DNA of 39,868 nt from Flavobacteriales bacterium (GTDB lineage: Bacteria; Bacteroidota; Bacteroidia; NS11-12g; UBA955). The stretch spans positions 1-39,868 of the forward strand of contig CANHRE010000016.1 of NCBI GenBank assembly GCA_947463095.1, written 5' to 3'. Made by a program: the position numbers and the translations under genes. Under the pieces are notes generated by a model that saw only the letters and a list, made by a program, of their open reading frames with translations, made no database searches and was not told where the DNA came from. This document shows, in pieces, positions 27,638 to 35,185 of this stretch; position 1 is the stretch's first letter; every line of letters starts with the position of its first letter.

Positions 27638-29279
27638 TTTCTTCAAAGTGAACAGTTCTTATTACCCCTGCTGTCATGGCATCCAGCACTTTGGTTTGGA
27701 GCACTTCCTGTTCTTTGAGGCGAACCAGGTTTTTATCCAGGAAGATTAAATCTGCCTGATAACCTCTTGCAATCTTAGCGCCGCGTACCTTCAGGTCGGA
27801 CGCATTCCAGGCCCATTCCGTCATGCCTTTCAAGCATTCCTCCGGACCCAGCGCTTCTTCGCTGCGGAAGTGCTTCACGCTGCCATCTGCACTGTTTCTG
27901 TACACCGCCGCCAGGTAGGTTGCCAGCGGGTTAACCTGTTCTACGGGGAAATCGGTTCCCAGGGCAATGGTTCCTGCGGTGTTCAGCAGTGTTTTGTAGG
28001 CGTAGGCACCCTGCATCCGATGTGCACACAACCGCTCGCCGGCCCAGGGCGCATCGCTGGTGGCGTGGGTTGGCTGCACCGACGGGATGATGCCGGTATT
28101 GCGGAACAATTCAAGGTCATGCGGATCAACCACCTGCGCATGTTCTACCCGCCAGCGCCCTCCGGCAGGCATATGCTTCGCCATGGTGTGCAGCGCCAGC
28201 TTATTGGCAGAATCGCCGATGGCGTGCACGCAGATGCGGATGCCAAGGGATGCCGCACGGCGGCAAGCCGTTTCGAACGAGTCCGGACGTATCAGCAACA
28301 AGCCTTTGAATCCATTTCGGTCGCAGTAATCCTCTTTCAGGCAGGCCCCTCTGGAGCCCAGCGCCCCGTCGAGGTAATACTTCATGGAGCCGGCAGCCAG
28401 CCATTGACTTTGGAAGCCACCCTGCCTGAAGTGCCTGAAATTAGCCTCTTCAGGAGCCATCATCGCGTCTATTCGAATGGGCAGTCGGCCCAGTTGCTGC
28501 AGGGAATCTATCAGATGGATGATGTCATACGGCAAGCCTGCATCAGACAACGCCGTAACACCTTGAGCCAGGCAATTGGCCGCAGCAAGCTCCAAAGCCA
28601 AAATCTGACGCTGGCGCGAAGGCGCGGGTATCGCTTCCGATACGGCGGCACTGGCCTGATCTATCAACACCCCCGTATAGCGACCATCTTTTTTCAGCAC
28701 CTCGCCGCCGGCAACAGCCTGCTCAGGATTAAATCCCGAAGCACGGCGGGCCGCATCGTTGATGAGTATGGCATGACCATCTACCCGCTTCAGCACCACC
28801 GGCCGATCCGGAAAAATGGAATCCAGCAGTTGCCGATCCGGGAACTCCTTGTCACTCCAGTCGTTCTGATCCCAGCCCCGGCCTATGATCCAGCCATCAG
28901 GATGCAGCCGGGCATAAAAGGCCACACGGTCGCAAACCTCGCGGAAGCTGGCCGTTCCACGAAGATCGCACTCCGTCAGGCCCAGCCCATAATAATAGAA
29001 ATGTGCGTGGGCATCCATAAAACCGGGATAAATCCAGGTGTTTTTGCGGTGTTCGGTGCGGGCCTGCGGAAATAATTTCCTGGCCTCGCCATAGTTCCCC
29101 ACAAAGGCAATGGTATCGGCTTGAACCACTACACTGTTTCCACCACCGTAAACACCACTTACTTTATAGAGGGTGGCCTGTGCCCACAGCGAATGAGCGC
29201 TAATCATAAGGAAGCACAGCATAAATCTGAACACAGTCAGACAGCGACTTTGGACAGCACTTAGGATCATTTCCTTCAT
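27609..29279 (-). CDS. Secreted amidohydrolase (YtcJ-like, amidohydrolase 3 family)
   Basis: 556 residues, ATG 29279. A signal peptide (hydrophobic 15-34, ending SLWAQ) indicates export to the periplasm. The TIM-barrel metal ligands are visible: DAHAH (H91, H93), GVLID region with an LDGALGSRG loop near 304, H352 (VHAIGDSAN), H380 (RVEHAQ) and D443 (GTDFPVE). Members hydrolyse diverse amides or cyclic amides; the substrate is unknown. The gene is divergent from the OB-fold protein with a 44-bp gap, and its 3' end overlaps pdeM. Confidence 0.88.
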   Translation of the reverse strand: MKEMILSAVQSRCLTVFRFMLCFLMISAHSLWAQATLYKVSGVYGGGNSVVVQADTIAFVGNYGEARKLFPQARTEHRKNTWIYPGFMDAHAHFYYYGLGLTECDLRGTASFREVCDRVAFYARLHPDGWIIGRGWDQNDWSDKEFPDRQLLDSIFPDRPVVLKRVDGHAILINDAARRASGFNPEQAVAGGEVLKKDGRYTGVLIDQASAAVSEAIPAPSRQRQILALELAAANCLAQGVTALSDAGLPYDIIHLIDSLQQLGRLPIRIDAMMAPEEANFRHFRQGGFQSQWLAAGSMKYYLDGALGSRGACLKEDYCDRNGFKGLLLIRPDSFETACRRAASLGIRICVHAIGDSANKLALHTMAKHMPAGGRWRVEHAQVVDPHDLELFRNTGIIPSVQPTHATSDAPWAGERLCAHRMQGAYAYKTLLNTAGTIALGTDFPVEQVNPLATYLAAVYRNSADGSVKHFRSEEALGPEECLKGMTEWAWNASDLKVRGAKIARGYQADLIFLDKNLVRLKEQEVLQTKVLDAMTAGVIRTVHFEEITAPAEMLR

Positions 29280-29323
29280 ATTCCGGACAAATTTCAGAAT
29301 TTAGCAGTCTTATTCACTACCCT

Positions 29324-29737
29324 ATGAAACGAAAGATATGGATTGGCATCGGCATTGTGCTGCTGGCAGGCGCCGGTTACGGTGCTTATATGTACTTCAA
29401 AAAGGCCGAGCGCGTGATGAGTGGCCAGGCTGCATTCATCATGACCACCTCGCAACTGTTGTCGGAATTTGAACAAAATGAAGACAGTGCAAACAAGAAA
29501 TACCTCAACCAAATCATACAAGTTGCCGGAACCATTGAATCCATAAGCCCGGACAGCACCGGAACGAATGTTCTTTTGGGAACAGATAATCCAATGGCCG
29601 GGGTGAATTGCCGATTTGATAAAGAGGTTGAATCTAAGATCAAGAACCTGAAAGTAAACGACAGCATTAAGGTAAAAGGCCAGTGTTCGGGCTATGTGAT
29701 GGATGCCTTGCTGTCGCGATGTGATTTGGTGAAGTAG
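29324..29737 (+). CDS. Membrane-anchored OB-fold protein (tRNA_anti-like)
   Basis: 137 residues. An N-terminal membrane anchor (MKRKIWIGIGIVLLAGAGYGAYMYF) is followed by a domain of about 90 residues, FIMTTSQLLSEFEQNED ... YLNQIIQVAGTIESI ... VNCRFDKE ... VKVKGQCSG-type strands, that resembles the OB-fold tRNA_anti-like family of Bacteroidota. It probably sits on the periplasmic side. No ligand can be assigned. A 222-bp gap separates it from the YceI gene. Confidence 0.78.
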   Translation: MKRKIWIGIGIVLLAGAGYGAYMYFKKAERVMSGQAAFIMTTSQLLSEFEQNEDSANKKYLNQIIQVAGTIESISPDSTGTNVLLGTDNPMAGVNCRFDKEVESKIKNLKVNDSIKVKGQCSGYVMDALLSRCDLVK

Positions 29738-29959
29738 TCATCACAGTGGTGGTTGCCTTCGCTTCGACGGCGCCCCCCTGCTATTGTGGAGCGGCGGTCC
29801 TTTAACAGGCTCAAGATGACAGGGTTCAATGCCATGATGAGCCTGCCATGGTGTTTATCGCGAACCATAGTGGGCGCAGGCGGGAACCAAGCCTGTCGAA
29901 CTATGCTCTCACAATGTGATCAACTGATTTTGGCAAACTTTTTGCCCTATTTTTCCCAT
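29738..29959. repeat. Intergenic region with degenerate dispersed-repeat sequence
   Basis: No gene is supported. AACAGGCTCAAGATGACAGGG at 29804-29824 and AAGCCTGTCGAACTATGCT at 29889-29907 are in opposite orientation and resemble the GACAGGCTCAGGATGACAGGG-type intergenic repeat seen in many bacterial genomes. The 9-mer ATGACAGGG recurs at 31479-31487. An open frame crosses this region into YceI, but its composition does not look coding. The YceI promoter is presumably near 29930-29955. Confidence 0.5.
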
Positions 29960-30526
29960 ATGAAAAAATCCCTCGTTAACCTAACCACCCTGGGCATTGG
30001 AGCAGCCTTACTCATGGCCCTGGCGCCTTCAGGCAATATTTACATCTCCCGCAACGGGCATGTGAGTTTTCTGAGCAGCACCCCGCTTGAGGACATTAAA
30101 GGCGACAACAATCAGGTAGGTTCTGTGCTTGATATCACCAGCGGTGGCATTGATTTTACCATTGCCATCACGGCCTTCCAGTTCGACAAGGCCAAACTGC
30201 AGGAGCACTTCAATGAGAACTACATGGAGAGCACCAAGTTTCCCAAAGCCATTTATAAAGGAACCATCAGCAACCTGTCAGAAATCAAATTCGGCACCGC
30301 CGGAACTTATAAAGCCAAGGTGAACGGGAAGATGACCATGCATGGTGTAACCAAAGACCTGGCCGCCGATGGAACCATTGAAGTAAAGGGCACCCAGGTC
30401 ATTGTGAAGAGCACTTTCAATATTGACCCTGCCGATTATCAGATTAAAATCCCCGAGGCCGTTAAAGACAAGATTGCCAAATCCATCAAGGTTTCAGTAG
30501 ATTGCGTACTGAATCCAAAACCATGA
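29960..30526 (+). CDS. YceI family protein
   Basis: 188 residues from ATG 29960 with a signal peptide (MKKSLVNLTTLGIGAALLMALAPSG). The lipocalin-like YceI fold is indicated by GHVSFLSSTPLEDIKGDN, FTIAITAFQFDKAKLQEHFNENYMES, FPKAIYKGTISN, GKMTMHGVTKDL, and a final IKVSVDCVL strand. YceI proteins bind isoprenoid or similar lipids in the periplasm. Its stop overlaps the next start in ATGA (30523-30526), so it is translationally coupled to the DUF5777 barrel. Confidence 0.92.
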   Translation: MKKSLVNLTTLGIGAALLMALAPSGNIYISRNGHVSFLSSTPLEDIKGDNNQVGSVLDITSGGIDFTIAITAFQFDKAKLQEHFNENYMESTKFPKAIYKGTISNLSEIKFGTAGTYKAKVNGKMTMHGVTKDLAADGTIEVKGTQVIVKSTFNIDPADYQIKIPEAVKDKIAKSIKVSVDCVLNPKP

Positions 30527-31410
30527 ACCGCATTCAGGCATTCATAAAAAAGGCAGGTGCAACAGCACTTGCCTTTTTCTTTTGTACGCTGTCGCTGAGC
30601 GCGCAAGAAGATTTACTCAGCCTGCTGGATTCTGCAGAGGGCCCTGCTTCCGGCGTTCCGGTAAGCGCCAGCTTCAAATCTACCCGCATCATCAACTGCC
30701 AGAGCCTGGAGATTACCGATGCCGGCACCATGGACATTAAAATTCAGCACCGCTTTGGCACCTTCAACTCGGGCGCCTATAATTTCTGGGGACTGGATGC
30801 AGCTACCATCCGCATTGGCGCGGAAGTAGGCACTGGCCACGGCACCATGATTGGTTTCGGGCGCAGTTCCGTGGGCAAAACCATCGATGCCTATGCCAAG
30901 TGGAAGTTCATGGCGCAAACCACAGATAACAAAAAACCTTTCAGCGCCCTGTTGTTTGTATCGGCGGCCCGTCGCGGCGACCAGTTTCCAGGCCTGACTA
31001 TAAGCCCACAGGAGCGGATTTCCTACGTAGGGCAAATCATCCTGGGTCGGAAGTTTTCCGATGCCTTCAGCCTGCAAATCATGCCCACCTGGGTGCAGCA
31101 CGGACGCAGCTTTGAAGGCGGAGCCACTACCCTAACCGGACTCGGAGTGGGCTTCCGGCAGAAAATCACTCCACGCACCAGCCTCAATGCGGAATACGTG
31201 TATTTCCCCGCCTCGCAATTAGCTCCAGGCAACAGCAATCCCCTTTCCATCGGCCTGGACATAGAAACAGGAGGTCACGTATTTCAGATACACATAACCA
31301 ACAGCCTGGGCATGACCGACAAGAGCTTCCTCACCGAAACCAGCGGCAATATGTTCCGCGGCGATATCCGCCCCGGGTTTAACATTACCAGGGTATTCAA
31401 TATTTATTGA
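30523..31410 (+). CDS. DUF5777 family outer-membrane beta-barrel protein
   Basis: 295 residues from ATG 30523. A signal peptide (ending SLSAQ) is followed by regularly alternating beta-strands. Recognisable DUF5777 segments are STRIINCQSLEITDAGTMD, IQHRFGTFNSG, FWGLDAATIRIGAEVG, and the C-terminal FRGDIRPGFNITRVF. The last residues (IY) fit a barrel end. Coupling to YceI suggests a shared task, perhaps passing a lipid or quinone-like ligand between YceI and the outer membrane; that is inference. Confidence 0.88.
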   Translation: MNRIQAFIKKAGATALAFFFCTLSLSAQEDLLSLLDSAEGPASGVPVSASFKSTRIINCQSLEITDAGTMDIKIQHRFGTFNSGAYNFWGLDAATIRIGAEVGTGHGTMIGFGRSSVGKTIDAYAKWKFMAQTTDNKKPFSALLFVSAARRGDQFPGLTISPQERISYVGQIILGRKFSDAFSLQIMPTWVQHGRSFEGGATTLTGLGVGFRQKITPRTSLNAEYVYFPASQLAPGNSNPLSIGLDIETGGHVFQIHITNSLGMTDKSFLTETSGNMFRGDIRPGFNITRVFNIY

Positions 31411-31425
31411 GTACGAATACAACCG

Positions 31426-31484
31426 TGTCATGGTGTCCTTCCAGTTCCCCTGTCGCTGCGCTTACTGGAGCTGAGCGAATGACA
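31426..31484. repeat. Imperfect inverted repeat between convergent genes
   Basis: The ends are TGTCAT (31426-31431) and ATGACA (31479-31484); inside, TCCAGT and ACTGGA pair as a second arm around an 18-base loop. It lies in the 80-bp gap between the DUF5777 and lptF/G genes. It has no T tract, so termination is uncertain. It shares ATGACAGGG with the 29804-29824 repeat fragment. Confidence 0.5.
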
Positions 31485-31490
31485 GGGATG

Positions 31491-32585
31491 TTACTTCTGC
31501 GCGAAGCGGTAAAACACCAGACCGATGAGCAGGAACACCAGATTGGGCATCCAAACGGCGAGTAAGGGATGCATCAGGTTGGTAGCGCCCATGGAAATGA
31601 AGTATTTACTGAGGAACAGGTAGAAAATCAACACGAAGATGCCAATGGCCAGGTGCAAACCCAGTCCACCGCGAACACGTCTTCCGGCCACGCAAACCCC
31701 GATAAACGCCAAGATGAAGGTGGAGAAGGGGGTGGCGTAGCGCCGGTACAGTTCGGTTTCAAAAAAGGCAATACCTTCGGCGCCGCGGGTACGCTCTGCC
31801 GTGATGAAGTTGCGTAATTCCTGCATGTCCAGCGACTGCACATCTTCAGGTCGGAAGAAAAAATCTTTGGGATTAAACACCAGCGCCGTATCTAAAGTGG
31901 GGATGATGCGCACTGTCTGGCTGCCGTCGGCCCTGAATTCCCGCACCTTCACACGGTCCAGGGTCCATTTCCCTATCAGTTTGTTAAATCGGATGTTCTG
32001 GGCAAAGGTGATACTCTTCAGGTTCACGCCTTCAAACTGTTCTAGGGAAACGCCGCCGCCCGAGCTGTCGTTGTTGTTGAAGTATTCCATATAGAGCAGC
32101 AAGCCCGGCTTCAGCTGCCGGTAAATAGTGCCCTTGAAGTTGCTCCAGTATCCGCGGGTATAGCGGTTTTCAAAGGCCACACGCTGCTTGTCGGCACGGG
32201 GTATCACCCAGGCGTTCAGGTAATAGCTCATAAAGGCGAGCAGGGCTGCCGCCAGCATGTAGGGATATAATATTCTGCGGAAGCTGATACCGGCTGCGAG
32301 CATGGAGATAAACTCGCTGCGCATGGCCAGCCTGCTGGTGAAGTAAATCACCGCCACGAAGATGAAAACCGGAGAAAAAGTATTCAGGAAGTACGGGATG
32401 TAGTTCAGGTAATAGTCGAAGATGATGGCCCGCACGGGGGCATTCTTCTCCAGGAAATCATCCAGCTTTTCGCCAATGTCGAACAGCATGATGATGACCA
32501 CGAACAGGAACAGGGTTACCAGAAAGGTAGCCAGGAACTTTCTGATGATGTAAAGGTCGAGCTTCTTCAGCAGGCGGCGGTTCAT
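31491..32585 (-). CDS. LptF/LptG family permease
   Basis: 364 residues. An N-terminal membrane block (LDLYIIRKFLATFLVTLFLFVVI), the cytoplasmic-coupling region SEFISMLAAGISFRRILYPY, a periplasmic beta-jellyroll middle (about 130-265) and three C-terminal helices give the YjgP/YjgQ arrangement. It is part of the ABC transporter that extracts LPS from the inner membrane. Whether it is LptF or LptG is not clear; Bacteroidota often carry several. Its ATG overlaps the tgt stop in ATGA, so it is the coupled last gene of ubiE-porT-tgt-lptF/G. Confidence 0.9.
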   Translation of the reverse strand: MNRRLLKKLDLYIIRKFLATFLVTLFLFVVIIMLFDIGEKLDDFLEKNAPVRAIIFDYYLNYIPYFLNTFSPVFIFVAVIYFTSRLAMRSEFISMLAAGISFRRILYPYMLAAALLAFMSYYLNAWVIPRADKQRVAFENRYTRGYWSNFKGTIYRQLKPGLLLYMEYFNNNDSSGGGVSLEQFEGVNLKSITFAQNIRFNKLIGKWTLDRVKVREFRADGSQTVRIIPTLDTALVFNPKDFFFRPEDVQSLDMQELRNFITAERTRGAEGIAFFETELYRRYATPFSTFILAFIGVCVAGRRVRGGLGLHLAIGIFVLIFYLFLSKYFISMGATNLMHPLLAVWMPNLVFLLIGLVFYRFAQK

Positions 32586-33700
32586 AGCTTTTGCATCAGG
32601 TGTTGCACCATCTGGTTCTTCCAGGTGGGGAAAGTCCCGGACAGGATCTGCACGCGCGCCTGACGCATCAGCCAGAGGTATAGCCGCAGATTTTGCAGGC
32701 TGGCCACGATGGGCCCGAGCATTTCACCGGAAACAAACAGATGCCGTACATAAGCTTTTGTGTACTCGGGGCTAAGCCAGGAGTCCAGCGGACTGAAATC
32801 GTTCTCCCATTTTTTGTTGCGGATGTTGATGATGCCCGCGCTGGTGAACACCATGCCATTACGTCCGTTGCGGGTGGGCATCACGCAGTCAAACATATCT
32901 ATGCCGCGGGCTACGCCTTCGAGCAGGTTTGCCGGCGTTCCCACACCCATCAGGTATCGGGGCTTGTCATAGGGCAGGATGCTGCACACCTCTTCGGTCA
33001 TGGCATACATCTCTTCTGCCGGTTCGCCTACACTCAGTCCGCCAATGGCGTATAAGGGCGCTTCAAACTCCTGCACCCTGGCGGCGCTTTCTTTGCGCAG
33101 GTCGTGGTAGGTGCTGCCCTGCACGATGGGAATCAAAGCTTGTTCTACCCCGTACAGCGGTTCGGTTTCGCTCATGCGCTGCATGCAGCGGGCCAGCCAG
33201 CGATGTGTAAGCTCCATCGAGTTTTTCGCATAGCGATAGTCGCAGGGATAGGGCGTACATTCATCGAAGGCCATAATGAAATCCGCACCGATGGTCCTTT
33301 GGATGTCCACCACACCTTCCGGGGTGAACCAATGGGTCGAACCATCAATATGGCTTCGGAAACGCACGCCTTCTTCGGTGAGCTTGCGCATAGCACCCAG
33401 TGAATACACTTGATAGCCGCCGCTGTCCGTTAGCACAGGTCGATCCCAGTTCATGAAGCGGTGCAGCCCACCGGCCTGTTTCAACACTTCCGTGCCGGGT
33501 CTCAGGTACAGATGGTAGGTGTTGGCAAGCACAATGGGCGCATTGAGGTCTTCCGTGAGAAAATGGCGATGCAGTCCTTTCACAGTAGCCGCCGTACCTA
33601 CAGGCATGAATACCGGCGTGGGGATTTCTCCGCGTTGGGTGCGGATGACGCCCGCGCGGGCATGGGTAACAGGGTCTTTATGTTGAAGAGTGAATTGCAA
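32582..33700 (-). CDS. tgt: tRNA-guanine transglycosylase (queuine tRNA-ribosyltransferase), zinc site absent
   Basis: 372 residues, exchanging guanine 34 of GUN-anticodon tRNAs for a queuosine precursor. Present are the catalytic aspartate block LTDSGGYQVYS (D92), MAFDECTPYPCDY, IGGLSVGEP, MGVGTPANLLEGVARGIDMFDCVMPTRNGRNG. Where most bacterial Tgt enzymes have PLDPxCxCxxC...H, this one reads SPLDSWLSPEYTKAYVRHLF (303-322) and then SLQNLRLY instead of (T/S)IHNLRYY, so none of the three Cys and not the His ligand is retained. The rest of the fold is full length. The start is TTG 33700; no in-frame ATG precedes it and the N-terminus FTLQHKDPVTHARAG matches the family. Confidence 0.93.
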   Translation of the reverse strand: MQFTLQHKDPVTHARAGVIRTQRGEIPTPVFMPVGTAATVKGLHRHFLTEDLNAPIVLANTYHLYLRPGTEVLKQAGGLHRFMNWDRPVLTDSGGYQVYSLGAMRKLTEEGVRFRSHIDGSTHWFTPEGVVDIQRTIGADFIMAFDECTPYPCDYRYAKNSMELTHRWLARCMQRMSETEPLYGVEQALIPIVQGSTYHDLRKESAARVQEFEAPLYAIGGLSVGEPAEEMYAMTEEVCSILPYDKPRYLMGVGTPANLLEGVARGIDMFDCVMPTRNGRNGMVFTSAGIINIRNKKWENDFSPLDSWLSPEYTKAYVRHLFVSGEMLGPIVASLQNLRLYLWLMRQARVQILSGTFPTWKNQMVQHLMQKL

Positions 33701-33709
33701 AGCGTAGAC

Positions 33710-34393
33710 TCAGTATTCGAACAGCAGGGAGAGTTGGAAGATCCTGGGGTTCATGGAGTTCAGCGAGCCGGAGTAAATGCTGCCGGGAACCTTTACCAAG
33801 GCGTTGTTCAGGGCATTGCTCATCTTCAGCTCCAGACCGAACATTACATACTCCAGATGAAACTCCACCCCTGAGCCAAACTCATAGAAATATACGTTTT
33901 TCTTACTGGCCACGATGGGTTTCACCGGGTTCAGGTCGGCATCTTCGTTTGACTGGAAGTCGTGGGTCCAGCGTCCTCCGCCCAGCACATAGAACCGGGT
34001 ATTCTTATGTCGGTCGCTCTTGTATTTGAAGCTGAGCGGGATATCGAAACTCACGGTTTCCATCTTGATATCGTCCTTGCGGTCTTTGAATTGAAACTGC
34101 ATGTTGCGTTGAAGCAGGTGCAGCATAGCCAGGGTTCGGAATTCCAGGTGTTCGCTCATGCGGAAGGCCAGCACACCGCCAAAGCCTATGCCGGGAAAGC
34201 CTTGGTTTGTGATGGAATACAGCGAATCTGTGGTTTGATAAAATGAGGGTGAGAAGGTTGTTTTCATCTTGGCCTGGCACATGGCTATAGAAATGCCAAA
34301 GTGCATGGGTTTGTATTCCCTTGTGGGGTCCACTTCCTGCGCGGAAGCAGCATGTCCGATGGTCAGGGCGATGATAAAAATGAAAAACCTCAC
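33710..34393 (-). CDS. porT: PorT, type IX secretion outer-membrane protein
   Basis: 227 residues. A signal peptide (RFFIFIIALTIGHAASAQ) is followed by an eight-strand-type barrel; motifs YKPMHFGISIAM, GFPGIGFGGVLAFRMSEHLEFRT, SFDIPLSFKYKSDR and a C-terminal LSLLFEY fit PorT, a protein needed for T9SS function in Porphyromonas and Flavobacterium. Placement directly after ubiE is common for porT in Bacteroidota. The longer frame from 34417 overlaps ubiE by 28 bp; GTG 34393 gives a standard GTGA coupling with the ubiE stop and a better signal peptide. Confidence 0.85.
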   Translation of the reverse strand: MRFFIFIIALTIGHAASAQEVDPTREYKPMHFGISIAMCQAKMKTTFSPSFYQTTDSLYSITNQGFPGIGFGGVLAFRMSEHLEFRTLAMLHLLQRNMQFQFKDRKDDIKMETVSFDIPLSFKYKSDRHKNTRFYVLGGGRWTHDFQSNEDADLNPVKPIVASKKNVYFYEFGSGVEFHLEYVMFGLELKMSNALNNALVKVPGSIYSGSLNSMNPRIFQLSLLFEY

Positions 34394-35118
34394 CGTGTTC
34401 CGCTGTAAAGGGTGCAAATTCCAAAGGTTAACGCACGGGCATGGGCATTGCGTATGCCGGCCTCATTCATGATGCGGGTAAAATCGCTTCCATCGGGAAA
34501 CACCTTTACCGATTCGGGCAGGTAGCGATAGGCATTGTTGCTTCCTGAGATCAAACGGCCCAGGGCGGGAAGGATTTTCCCGAAATAGAACCAGTACAAG
34601 GCTTTGATAACGGGGTTGCGGGGACGGGAAAACTCCAGCACCAGCAGTGTGCCGCCGGGCTTCAGCACCCTGGCCATTTCGGCAATTCCTTTCGACAGAT
34701 GCTCGAAATTTCGCACACCGAAACACACGGTGCAGGCATCGAAGCTCGCGTTGGGGAAAGGCAATTGCTCAGAATCCGCCTGCTGCAGGGTAATCTTTTG
34801 CGACAGTTCCCTGCGCTGTATTTTTTGTTGACCGAAGGAAAGCATACCTGCGGAAATATCCACTCCGGTGATGTGTTTCACCTTGGCAAGCGAAGCCAGC
34901 TCGATGGCCATATCGGCGGTACCGGTAGCCACATCCAGCACCTGTTCGGCCCCGGCATCGGCGATGGCTTTTTTAACCTTTTTCCGCCAGCGGATGTCTA
35001 TGCCGAAAGAGAGCAACCTGTTGAGCAGGTCATAGCGACCGGAAATGGCATCGAACATATGTTCAACCTGCACTTTCTTGGAGGCTTCGGCTTGGGGATT
35101 GGGTTTTACGGTTCGCAA
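34390..35118 (-). CDS. ubiE: Menaquinone/ubiquinone biosynthesis methyltransferase UbiE/MenG
   Basis: 242 residues. It C-methylates demethylmenaquinone using S-adenosylmethionine. Motifs: EHMFDAISGRYDLLNRLLSFGIDIRWRK at the N-terminus, the SAM loop LDVATGTADMAIELA, GVDISAGML, DACTVCFGVRNFEH and PGGTLLVLEFSRP. The frame extends upstream to 35400 across the divergent engB start and is not credible there. The first plausible start is TTG 35118 (then RTVKPNPQAEASKK), matching the TVKP-type N-terminus of homologues; no in-frame ATG lies nearer. In Bacteroidota the expected product is menaquinone. Confidence 0.93.
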   Translation of the reverse strand: MRTVKPNPQAEASKKVQVEHMFDAISGRYDLLNRLLSFGIDIRWRKKVKKAIADAGAEQVLDVATGTADMAIELASLAKVKHITGVDISAGMLSFGQQKIQRRELSQKITLQQADSEQLPFPNASFDACTVCFGVRNFEHLSKGIAEMARVLKPGGTLLVLEFSRPRNPVIKALYWFYFGKILPALGRLISGSNNAYRYLPESVKVFPDGSDFTRIMNEAGIRNAHARALTFGICTLYSGTR

Positions 35119-35185
35119 AATCAGGCGCAAATATAAGTAGGCCTGCGCCTGTAAATAATTGAAGCGGCTATCGGAACTTTGCAGC

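Noticed and set aside
27870-29075. Plus-strand open frame of 401 codons inside the amidohydrolase gene
   Set aside because: It is antisense to a well-supported enzyme with all metal ligands; its translation has no recognisable domain and is rich in Arg/Gln/His as expected for a shadow frame.
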